From assembly GCA_963787005.1 (NCBI GenBank), contig CAWBBX010000096.1:1-23668 (forward strand): a DNA stretch of 23,668 bases. The letters are read 5' to 3'. The position numbers and the translations under genes were made by a program. The DNA is from FEN-1297 sp963787005. Its GTDB lineage: Bacteria; Bacteroidota; Ignavibacteria; Ignavibacteriales; Ignavibacteriaceae. The notes beneath the pieces were generated by a model that saw only the letters and a program-made list of their open reading frames with translations, had not been told where the DNA came from and searched no databases. Below are positions 15,918 through 23,220 of this stretch, piece after piece (position 1 is the stretch's first letter; the number at the start of each line of letters is the position of its first letter).

Positions 15918-15983
15918 ACTCCGTAGGAGCTAAATATATATAGCACAGAAATTGCCCAAAGATGTCCTAGCCCCGTAGGGGTT
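15918..15983 (+). repeat. Double-hairpin palindromic repeat, array 2, forward unit
   Basis: Hairpin CTCC-GTA-GGAG (15919-15929) is followed by TAAATATATATAGCACA, a linker, and hairpin AGCCCC-GTA-GGGGTT (15969-15983). It is the opposite-facing partner of the unit at 15834-15900, so array 2 repeats the head-to-head arrangement of array 1. It is more diverged than the other units. Confidence 0.65.
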
Positions 15984-16182
15984 CAATAAATAAATTCATT
16001 CAATTTCTTATCCGCAATTCTATTTAGGTGTGTGTCCTTAGAGGATAGTGATTAACTAAAAATCAGTGCGCCGAGAATCCTTTTCACCCGATAAAATTGA
16101 GATTTACTCCACACTATAGTATCTTTAAAAGTTTAATTAATTCGAAGATTTAAATAATTGAAATAATGACCAGGAGATAAAA

Positions 16183-17475
16183 ATGACAACTATTGTAGAT
16201 GTTCTAGCTAGAGAAATCCTCGATTCGAGAGGAAACCCGACTTTGGAAGTTGAAGTATTACTTGAAAGCGGAGTAATCGGAAGAGCAGCGGTACCGAGCG
16301 GCGCATCGACAGGTGAGAACGAAGCCGTTGAATTAAGGGACGGTGATAAATCGCGCTACGGCGGCAAAGGTGTTCTAAAAGCCGTTGAAAACGTTAACGA
16401 TAAGATTGCCGATGAAATAATTGATTACGACGCCGTAGATCAGGTTGAAATCGATAAGTTTCTCATCGAGCTCGACGGCACTCCCAACAAATCTAATTTC
16501 GGTGCAAACGCCATACTGGGCGTTTCATTGGCCTGTGCAAAAGCCGCGGCGGAAACTTTGGGCCTGCCGCTTTACAGGTACATCGGCGGAACAAATGCCC
16601 GCACCTTGCCTGTTCCTATGATGAATATTTTAAACGGCGGAAAGCACGCCGACAATAACGTCGACTTCCAGGAATTCATGATAATGCCCGCCGGCGCGCC
16701 TTCTTTCAGAGAAGCGCTTAGAATGGGAGCCGAAACTTTTCACGCTCTGAAATCTGTGCTGAGTAAAAAAGGATACAATACGGCCGTTGGCGACGAAGGC
16801 GGTTTTGCGCCTAACCTGAAGTCTAATGAAGAAGCGGTTGAAGTTATTCTTGAAGCAATAGATAAAACCGGATACAAGGTCGGTAAAGATATCTTCATCG
16901 CTTTAGATCCGGCTTCGAGCGAAATGTGGGATAATGATAAGAAACAGTACTTCTTCTTCAAATCGGATAAATCTTATTTGACTCCGGAGAAGATGGTAGA
17001 TTACTATGTAAACTGGATCAACAAATACCCGATCATCTCTTTGGAGGACGGAATGGCGGAGTTCGATTGGGACGGCTGGAAATTGTTAACCGACAAAGTC
17101 GGCAACAAAGTTCAGTTGGTAGGTGACGATCTATTCGTTACAAACACCGAGTTCTTATCGAAGGGAATCGATCTCGGCGTAGCGAATTCGATACTCATCA
17201 AAGTTAACCAGATCGGAACACTTACCGAAACATTAGACGCTATAGAAATGGCGAAAACAGCCGGATACACAAACGTTATAAGTCACCGTTCGGGTGAAAC
17301 CGAAGATACTACAATTGCGGATATCGCGGTTGCAACGAACGCCGGACAAATTAAAACCGGATCGCTTTCAAGAACAGACAGAATAGCGAAGTACAACCAG
17401 CTTCTTAGAATTGAAGAGGAACTGGATACTACTGCTTTATTCCCCGGCCTTGATGCGGTAAATTATTCCGCGTAA
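16183..17475 (+). CDS. eno: Enolase (phosphopyruvate hydratase)
   Basis: A 430-residue enolase of full normal length that interconverts 2-phosphoglycerate and phosphoenolpyruvate in glycolysis and gluconeogenesis. It starts T-T-I-V-D-V-L-A-R-E-I-L-D-S-R-G-N-P. The general acid/base residues are E205 (V-G-D-E-G-G-F-A-P) and K340 in the signature I-L-I-K-V-N-Q-I-G-T. The Mg ligands are D242, E288 and D315, and S-H-R-S-G-E-T-E-D follows. It is cytoplasmic and monocistronic: its own upstream region, an AGGAGA site 6 nt before the ATG and a terminator right after. Nothing is missing. Confidence 0.99.
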   Translation: MTTIVDVLAREILDSRGNPTLEVEVLLESGVIGRAAVPSGASTGENEAVELRDGDKSRYGGKGVLKAVENVNDKIADEIIDYDAVDQVEIDKFLIELDGTPNKSNFGANAILGVSLACAKAAAETLGLPLYRYIGGTNARTLPVPMMNILNGGKHADNNVDFQEFMIMPAGAPSFREALRMGAETFHALKSVLSKKGYNTAVGDEGGFAPNLKSNEEAVEVILEAIDKTGYKVGKDIFIALDPASSEMWDNDKKQYFFFKSDKSYLTPEKMVDYYVNWINKYPIISLEDGMAEFDWDGWKLLTDKVGNKVQLVGDDLFVTNTEFLSKGIDLGVANSILIKVNQIGTLTETLDAIEMAKTAGYTNVISHRSGETEDTTIADIAVATNAGQIKTGSLSRTDRIAKYNQLLRIEEELDTTALFPGLDAVNYSA

Positions 17476-17500
17476 AAATATAAGCTCATCGATAAATTAA

Positions 17501-17526
17501 GTCCCGGTTTTTACCGGGACTTTTTT
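17501..17526 (+). terminator. Rho-independent terminator of eno
   Basis: The stem GTCCCGG/CCGGGAC (17501-17507 with 17514-17520), extended by a T-A pair, has a short T-rich loop and six T after it. It begins 25 nt after the eno stop codon. Confidence 0.95.
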
Positions 17527-17855
17527 GTTCTAATGATACTTGGCATCAGTTGTTGATCCTATACTATTCGTAATTATCAATAAGTGATATGCGTTATAAT
17601 CCCTACCGGAGAGGCTGAAACTATTCTCTTTAATAATAAAATGCTCTCCTAGTTTTTCAATAATGAAAAGTTGCCACACACAAATGTTGATTTAATTAAC
17701 AAATTCATGTGTTGATATTTTATGGCTATGTGGCTCAGTTTTTGTGTTATCTCGACTGTATTGATTTTCAACAATAATTTAGATTCAGGGGGCATTGGAA
17801 CTAAATCCGACGCAAATCTGAAATAAACATAAATTGATATTCTAGAATGGGAATG
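17527..17855. other. AT-rich intergenic region upstream of the respiratory operon
   Basis: 329 nt without a convincing gene; the minus-strand reading frame here has no recognisable features. It contains a 6-bp inverted repeat GGAGAG/CTCTCC, a palindromic AT-rich patch (TTAATTAA) near 17690-17700 and TATAAT at about 17596-17601. It presumably carries the promoter for the operon at 17991, but I cannot place it with confidence. Confidence 0.4.
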
Positions 17856-17951
17856 AATGACAGGTCTAAGGGGAGTACCGGTCATGAACCCTAATCCCTT
17901 CAGACACCATCCAGAATCATGATTCTAAGCCGCCGGTGCGGACCTGTCGTT
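17856..17951 (+). promoter_or_regulatory. Candidate structured leader RNA of the respiratory operon
   Basis: A closing stem GACAGGTC/GACCTGTC (17859-17866 with 17941-17948) extends outward by up to three weaker pairs. After an 8-nt 5' bulge rich in G (17867-17874), GTACCGGT (17875-17882) can pair with GCCGGTGC (17932-17939). Inside are a TGAA/TTCA hairpin (17885-17888 with 17899-17902) with loop CCCTAATCCC and a perfect palindrome AGAATCATGATTCT (17913-17926). The C-rich loop can pair with GGGG at 17870-17873, giving a pseudoknot. It ends 40 nt before the ATG of the Fe-S protein, with no intrinsic terminator after it. It may be a riboswitch or protein-binding leader; no known class was recognised. 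Confidence 0.45.
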
Positions 17952-17990
17952 ATTTCATTGGTAATATAAATTTCTTAACGGGAATAAAAT

Positions 17991-18887
17991 ATGGAAAAAC
18001 ACAGCAGACGTACATTTCTTAAAACCGCCGCAGTTGTCGGCGCGGGCATTGCCGGGCTTCCGGCCTCTAAAACCAAAGCAGCTCCTAAGAATATTCTCTC
18101 GGAAGACAGAATGGGTGTACTCGTTGATACTACCGTATGTATAGGATGCAGAAACTGTGAATGGGCGTGCAAGACGGCTCACGGAATGCCGACAGAATCG
18201 GTTGACAAATACGCCGATAGATCCGTAATGAAAGAAATGAGAAGACCCGATACCGGTGCTTTGACGGTTGTTAACGAATATAAGAATGTTAAAAATCCCG
18301 AGCTGCCTGTAGACGTTAAAGTACAGTGTATGCACTGCGATCATCCTGCGTGTGTTTCCGCCTGTATTGTCGGCGCTTTCTCAAAGCAGGAGAACGGCTC
18401 GGTTATATGGGACACCAAAAAATGCATCGGCTGCCGGTACTGCATGGTTGCCTGCCCGTTCCAGGTCCCGACCTTTGAATTCGATAAAGCACTGAATCCC
18501 GAAATTAAAAAGTGCGACTTCTGTTTTGAAAGAACAAAAGTCGGAAAGCTTCCGGCCTGCGTTGAGATTTGTCCGCAGGAAGCCCTTACCTACGGGCCGC
18601 GTACGGAGCTTGTAAAGATTGCAAGGGAAAGAATTAAAAATTCACCGGACAGATACGTTGACTACATTTACGGCGAGTACGAAGTCGGCGGTACCTCCTG
18701 GCTTTATCTCGCTAACGAAGATTTCGTTAAGAACTTACAATTTCCGAAGCTCGGAAAGAATCCTGCGCCCGGCGTATCCGAATCTATACAGCACGGCATA
18801 TTCGCTTACTTTGTTCCGCCCGTTTCACTATACGCTTTGCTGGGCGGAATAATGTGGATCACTAAAAACAAAAAAGAATCTGAGTAG
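17991..18887 (+). CDS. Tat-exported four-cluster ferredoxin subunit (HybA/HmcB-like)
   Basis: A 298-residue Fe-S electron-transfer subunit. It has a canonical Tat motif S-R-R-T-F-L-K (5-11) and sixteen cluster cysteines in four groups: C-I-G-C-R-N-C-E-W-A-C (50-60), C-M-H-C-x4-C-x3-C, C-I-G-C-R-Y-C-M-V-A-C, and C-D-F-C-x11-C-V-E-I-C-P. This predicts four [4Fe-4S] clusters. A single hydrophobic segment near the C-terminus (P-P-V-S-L-Y-A-L-L-G-G-I-M-W) would anchor it on the periplasmic face, as in HybA of hydrogenase-2. It lies 8 nt before the HybB-like gene. No hydrogenase subunits are nearby, so it probably relays electrons between the membrane subunit and the multiheme cytochrome. Confidence 0.94.
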   Translation: MEKHSRRTFLKTAAVVGAGIAGLPASKTKAAPKNILSEDRMGVLVDTTVCIGCRNCEWACKTAHGMPTESVDKYADRSVMKEMRRPDTGALTVVNEYKNVKNPELPVDVKVQCMHCDHPACVSACIVGAFSKQENGSVIWDTKKCIGCRYCMVACPFQVPTFEFDKALNPEIKKCDFCFERTKVGKLPACVEICPQEALTYGPRTELVKIARERIKNSPDRYVDYIYGEYEVGGTSWLYLANEDFVKNLQFPKLGKNPAPGVSESIQHGIFAYFVPPVSLYALLGGIMWITKNKKESE

Positions 18888-18895
18888 GGGAAACC

Positions 18896-20137
18896 ATGAA
18901 TCCATTTTTTGTACCGACACCCGTAAAAAAGAAATACTTCACTCCCGGCGTTATAGTCGTATCACTTCTGGCGCTGAACGGAGTTGCTTTCCTTCTTGCA
19001 CGCTTTATCTTCGGAATAGGATCCATCACAAACTTAAATAACCAGTATCCCTGGGGAATATGGATAGGGATTGACGTTGCGGCGGGAGTGGCTCTTGCGG
19101 CCGGCGGATTTACTACCGCGGCATTGGGACACGTTATTCACCGGGAACATTACCATGTTATAACAAGACCAGCTCTTCTTACAGCAATGCTGGGATATAC
19201 TTTCGTAGCATTAGGCGTATCTATAGATATAGGTCGCTGGTACTACATCTGGCATCCGCTGATAATGTGGAACGGATCCTCGGCCCTCTTCGAAGTCGGT
19301 ATCTGCGTTATGATATATCTTACCGTTCTTTATATAGAATTTCTCCCCGTAGTTATTGAGCGCTTTATAGGAAAAGTAAATCTCAAAGGCGCATTAGCTT
19401 TGCTTAACAAACCGCTGGAATCGCTGATGAGAGTTTTGGATAAAGGACTTTCGAAGACGATGTTCATCTTTATAATTATGGGTGTTGTTCTTTCCACGCT
19501 GCATCAATCTTCGCTGGGAACATTGATGGTTATAGCCGGACCGAAGATGCACCCGCTGTGGCAGACGCCTATTCTGCCCCTTCTGTTTCTCATTTCGGCT
19601 ATCTCGGTCGGCTTTCCTATGGTAATTTTCGAATCTTTAATCGCCGCGAAATCTTTGGGATTAAAACCCGAGATGGATGTGCTTGCGAAGCTGGGGAAAA
19701 TAACAGCACCGCTGCTCGGAGTTTATCTCGCGTTTAAGCTTGGAGATATGTTCGTTAGGGAAACGTTCGTTTATCTCACACAATTCAACACCGCGAGCGT
19801 AATGTTTGTTATAGAGCTTTTATTCGGCGTTATAATCCCGCTAAGGATGTTCATGTCCGATACGGTTTTAAAATCACCGAGATTACTTTTTACGGCTGCC
19901 GCGCTGACGGTATTCGGTGTCTTCATTAACAGGGTGAACAATTTTGTTACGGCTTACACTCCGCCTTATTCTTTCGGATCTTACTTTCCGTCGATAGGCG
20001 AGATATCGGTAACTGTGGGATTCATATCCATACTTATTTTACTTTACAGGTTCTTCGTTATGAATTTTCCGGTTATCAGTCTACCCAACAAGAATTTCTC
20101 TCCCAAAACCAAGTACACAATCAGGATGACAAAATAA
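18896..20137 (+). CDS. HybB/NrfD-family integral membrane quinone-interacting subunit
   Basis: A 413-residue polytopic protein with about ten hydrophobic helices that follows HybB rather than the short NrfD form. It contains N-N-Q-Y-P-W-G-I-W-I-G-I-D-V-A-A-G-V near helix 2, conserved H-V-I-H-R-E-H-Y-H, and G-R-W-Y-Y-I-W-H-P. Family members bind menaquinone or ubiquinone and pass electrons to or from a periplasmic Fe-S partner without heme of their own. GGGGAAA precedes the start. Its TAA overlaps the ATG of the cytochrome gene by one base, so the subunits are probably translationally coupled. Confidence 0.94.
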   Translation: MNPFFVPTPVKKKYFTPGVIVVSLLALNGVAFLLARFIFGIGSITNLNNQYPWGIWIGIDVAAGVALAAGGFTTAALGHVIHREHYHVITRPALLTAMLGYTFVALGVSIDIGRWYYIWHPLIMWNGSSALFEVGICVMIYLTVLYIEFLPVVIERFIGKVNLKGALALLNKPLESLMRVLDKGLSKTMFIFIIMGVVLSTLHQSSLGTLMVIAGPKMHPLWQTPILPLLFLISAISVGFPMVIFESLIAAKSLGLKPEMDVLAKLGKITAPLLGVYLAFKLGDMFVRETFVYLTQFNTASVMFVIELLFGVIIPLRMFMSDTVLKSPRLLFTAAALTVFGVFINRVNNFVTAYTPPYSFGSYFPSIGEISVTVGFISILILLYRFFVMNFPVISLPNKNFSPKTKYTIRMTK

Positions 20138-21297
20138 TGAAACGCATATTACAGATATTGGTTGTAATGATCTTTACCGCATCGGCCTTCGGACAAACGG
20201 CCAAGGTGCAGAAGATGTCCGCACAGATATCAAAGGAATGCAATGCATGTCATACATGCGACGTACCGACAAAAGAAAACCCATGCCTGGCTCCGTGTCC
20301 CCGTTTTAAAATCATGCCCGAGTATCATTTTACGGAAGAAGGCCCGGGAGTAGTGGAAATAGATTTATTGTCGAAGCAATACGGTCCCGTAATATTTTCT
20401 CACAAGGCACATGCGCAAATGTCGGAGATGTCCGGCGGCTGCTATAACTGTCACCACTACAACACGGCAAAACCTATACTCAACTGCAAGGACTGTCACT
20501 CAATAAACCGGAAAAGAGAAGACATAAGCAAGCCCGATCTTAAGGGAGCGTATCACCAGCAATGCTTGAACTGTCACAGGCAGTGGAGCCACAAAGCCGA
20601 CTGTAATTCTTGCCATCAATTAAAGGGCGTTAAATCCTCTTCTAACGAAGCAAAAGCGTTGAACGTGGATCATCCGAAAGTGACGCCTCCGGAAAAAGTT
20701 GTGTACGAGACAAGATCGGATAAAGGCAAGTTCGTTTCGTTCTTCCATAACGATCATACTAAGAGATTCGGTTTACAGTGCGTCGACTGCCACAAACAGG
20801 AAGGCTGTACTAAATGCCATGATGTTAATAAAAAGAAGAACGGGACGGCGACGAAAATTAATCAGAATCTAAAGCTTACACAGGAACAGGCGCACAAGCC
20901 GTGCTTTACCTGCCACAGCGACGACAACTGCGCCAAGTGCCATAAAGATAAACCGGCCGAAAGATTCGATCACGCGGTAAACGCCGGCTGGGCGCTGAAC
21001 AGGTTCCACAAAGATTTGGCGTGTCAAAAATGTCACGGTAAGGAGAACAAGTTTGTAAAGCTTAACAACGACTGCAGTTCGTGTCACAATAATTTCAACT
21101 CGAAAATGTTCGATCACAAGGTGACGGGATTGATCTTAAATGAAACTCATAGTGAGCTTGAGTGCGAGGACTGTCATGTAGACCGGAACTTCGGTGTTTC
21201 GCCGTCGTGCAGCGGCTGCCACGACGATAAGTCGTTTCCGAAAGATAAGCCGGGAAAATTAATATCGCCGGTTAAGATGAGCTCATTAAAGAAGTGA
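20137..21297 (+). CDS. Periplasmic 13-heme c-type cytochrome
   Basis: A 386-residue protein with a Sec signal peptide (cleavage after S-A-F-G, residue 19) and thirteen C-x-x-C-H heme motifs, counted directly. The motif before H39 is C-N-A-C, and the last is C-S-G-C-H near residue 360. Many extra histidines preceded by F, such as I-F-S-H-K-A-H and R-F-D-H, are candidate distal ligands, as in class III cytochromes. The N-terminus carries three additional cysteines (C41, C50, C54, the last in A-P-C-P-R-F), which is unusual for a plain heme protein. In context it is the cytochrome partner of the HybA/HybB-like membrane complex and resembles in layout the Hmc and Cbc-type quinone:cytochrome complexes. 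Confidence 0.94.
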   Translation: MKRILQILVVMIFTASAFGQTAKVQKMSAQISKECNACHTCDVPTKENPCLAPCPRFKIMPEYHFTEEGPGVVEIDLLSKQYGPVIFSHKAHAQMSEMSGGCYNCHHYNTAKPILNCKDCHSINRKREDISKPDLKGAYHQQCLNCHRQWSHKADCNSCHQLKGVKSSSNEAKALNVDHPKVTPPEKVVYETRSDKGKFVSFFHNDHTKRFGLQCVDCHKQEGCTKCHDVNKKKNGTATKINQNLKLTQEQAHKPCFTCHSDDNCAKCHKDKPAERFDHAVNAGWALNRFHKDLACQKCHGKENKFVKLNNDCSSCHNNFNSKMFDHKVTGLILNETHSELECEDCHVDRNFGVSPSCSGCHDDKSFPKDKPGKLISPVKMSSLKK

Positions 21298-21344
21298 TGA
21301 AATATGTTTTGACGATAGGTATGAAACGGAAAGTGCAATAGAAA

Positions 21345-23213
21345 ATGCAAATGAAGATGTTTAAGCAAATAGGGATTAAGCTGATAATCGGTGTCGGAGC
21401 GACTACTATACTGATTATCAGCGTCTTCTCGTACTTCAACATCCGCTCGCACAGCAGCAGTCTGCTTGCGGAAGTTGAGCGGCACGCCAACCAGTTGAGC
21501 GAAACTGTGAAGTCGAGTACACGATACGATATGCTTCTGAACCAAAGAGAAAGAATTCACAATACAATAAACACTATCGGTTCGCAGCCTGGCATAGCTA
21601 AGATAAGGGTTTTGAATAAGGGGGGGAAGATCATCTACTCTTCCGATAAGGAAGAGATAGGCGAGATAATTGATAAAAAAGCCGAAAGCTGCTATGCATG
21701 TCACTCGGCCGACAGACCAATCCAAAAGCTTTCGATTAATGAAAGAACCAGGATATTCAGATTCCACACGGATTCCGGGAGGGTTCTGGGAATCATCAAT
21801 CCGATTTACAATGAGCACTCCTGTTGGGAAGCCGACTGCCATGTGCACTCTAAAAGCCAGACCGTGCTCGGCGTACTGGATGTTACTATGCCGCTTAACG
21901 AAGTTGACAGACAGATCAGGATCGGCGCGATCGAGATAGTTATTTTCGCCGTGGTGGCGTTCTTGGCAATCAGCATAATCATCGGTTTCTTTGTAAGGAG
22001 GTGGGTCATCCTGCCGGTAAAAGTTTTATTAAAGGCTACGAACGAAATCGGGGTCGGAAATCTTAATTACACGATAGAGATTAAGAGCGATGATGAAATG
22101 GGGGTGCTGGCCAGGTCCTTCAATAATATGACCAAAAAATTATCCGAAGCCAGAATGCAGCTCTTCCAATCCGATAAGATGGCGTCTTTGGGAAGACTTG
22201 CGGCGGGCGTAGCGCACGAGATCAATAATCCTTTGACAGGTGTTCTAACTTACAGCAGCTTTCTGCTGAAGAGAACTAAAGATCGGCCGGAAATTCAGGA
22301 AGACCTGAAAGTAATAGTTAGGGAAACTATCAGAAGCCGCGAGATAGTAAAGAGCCTTCTCGATTTTTCCAGACAGTCCGTTCCGAAAAAAAATTCCTCT
22401 GACATGAACGATATAATAATTAAATCGATCGAGGTTGTAGAGAACCAGCTGACGATTAATCATGTTAAGCTCATTAAAAACCTTAACAAGGATCTGCCTA
22501 AAATCAAGATCGACTCGAACCAGATGCAGCAGGTCTTCATTAATCTTCTCGTAAATGCCTCCGACGCTATAGGTCCGAAGGGCGGAACGATTACAATAAC
22601 ATCGGCGCTGCTGAGCCTTAATCCTTACGGTACGATGCAGATAAAGAGGGCGCAGTGTCCCAAGCGCCACAGCCTGATAGATAAAGATTTTAAGATAGAC
22701 GGCCTTCCTTCAATTAAATTTAAAGCGAAGTTTAACGGTGCCGATGAAATTATTCATCTCGACCCTGTGTACGGGAAAAGCAGACATAGCTACGATAACA
22801 CGAAGATGCTGAAAAAAGATGCCCGGGTATTATGTCCTGACTGCGGAACGAGCCTAATTGAAGAAGGCGACAACTGTCCGGAATGCGGCTCTCGGCTTTA
22901 CGGCTTTGACGTACCGATGCAGGGAAGACTTCTCGGATGTTTAAATAAAGAATGCGGATGGCAGAAGTGGGACGTGGTTGATAAAGAAGGAACGCAGAAC
23001 GTAATAGAAATTAAATTAGAAGATACGGGCTGCGGGATTTCGAAAGAGGATTTGTCCAGAATATTCGATCCGTTTTACAGTACGAAAGGCCAAAAGGGCA
23101 CCGGTCTCGGGCTGGCGGTTATCTGGGGAATAATAGACAATCACGAAGGTTCAATAATTGTTAACAGCGAAATTAATAAAGGTACGATATTTACAATTCA
23201 TCTTCCGTTGTAA
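21345..23213 (+). CDS. Heme-c-binding sensor histidine kinase with zinc-ribbon-like insert
   Basis: 622 residues. Transmembrane helices at about 10-31 and 195-217 bracket a periplasmic domain with two c-type heme motifs: C116-Y-A-C119-H120 and the longer C160-W-E-A-D-C165-H166. HAMP follows (218-270), then a HisKA domain with phospho-acceptor H291 (A-A-G-V-A-H-E-I-N-N-P). The ATPase domain has the N box (I-N-L-L-V-N404-A-S-D-A), D560-T-G-C-G-I, F-D-P-F-Y-S-T-K and G-T-G-L-G-L-A. Between N box and G1 lies an extra segment of about 125 residues with C438, C497/C500, C511/C514 and C532/C537. It follows the cytochrome operon by 47 nt and precedes a response regulator, so redox-linked control of this locus is likely. 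Confidence 0.93.
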   Translation: MQMKMFKQIGIKLIIGVGATTILIISVFSYFNIRSHSSSLLAEVERHANQLSETVKSSTRYDMLLNQRERIHNTINTIGSQPGIAKIRVLNKGGKIIYSSDKEEIGEIIDKKAESCYACHSADRPIQKLSINERTRIFRFHTDSGRVLGIINPIYNEHSCWEADCHVHSKSQTVLGVLDVTMPLNEVDRQIRIGAIEIVIFAVVAFLAISIIIGFFVRRWVILPVKVLLKATNEIGVGNLNYTIEIKSDDEMGVLARSFNNMTKKLSEARMQLFQSDKMASLGRLAAGVAHEINNPLTGVLTYSSFLLKRTKDRPEIQEDLKVIVRETIRSREIVKSLLDFSRQSVPKKNSSDMNDIIIKSIEVVENQLTINHVKLIKNLNKDLPKIKIDSNQMQQVFINLLVNASDAIGPKGGTITITSALLSLNPYGTMQIKRAQCPKRHSLIDKDFKIDGLPSIKFKAKFNGADEIIHLDPVYGKSRHSYDNTKMLKKDARVLCPDCGTSLIEEGDNCPECGSRLYGFDVPMQGRLLGCLNKECGWQKWDVVDKEGTQNVIEIKLEDTGCGISKEDLSRIFDPFYSTKGQKGTGLGLAVIWGIIDNHEGSIIVNSEINKGTIFTIHLPL

Positions 23214-23220
23214 GAAATAA

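Larger units (their letters stand above)
15726..16182. other. Intergenic region between the EamA gene and eno
   Basis: 457 nt with no convincing gene. It holds the second palindromic repeat array (15834-15983) and, at about 16029-16045, a small T-C-C-T/A-G-G-A hairpin that may be a decayed unit. The 130 nt before eno should contain its promoter, and TATAGT at 16115-16120 is a possible -10 without a well-spaced -35. CAGGAGA provides a good ribosome-binding site for eno. Confidence 0.5.

Noticed and set aside
17649..17885. Minus-strand 78-codon reading frame between eno and the respiratory operon
   Set aside because: No ribosome-binding site, no signal or domain, and it runs into the structured leader. 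Probably chance.
17856..17951. Mn2+ (yybP-ykoY) riboswitch
   Set aside because: Only AAGGGGAGTA and a 3' GACCT resemble the consensus. The conserved internal loop is absent and the downstream genes are not manganese transporters, so I did not assign the class.
17955..18344. Minus-strand 129-codon reading frame over the start of the Fe-S protein
   Set aside because: It is antisense to the Tat signal and first cluster motif of a convincing gene.
17991..20137. Part of a NiFe hydrogenase-2 operon
   Set aside because: HybA- and HybB-like subunits are present, but no large or small hydrogenase subunit or maturation gene is in the window. The third gene is instead a multiheme cytochrome.
21174..21848. 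Minus-strand reading frame of 224 codons across the kinase sensor domain
   Set aside because: It is antisense to the heme-sensor and cytochrome genes, whose frames carry clear domains. The product has no recognisable motif.
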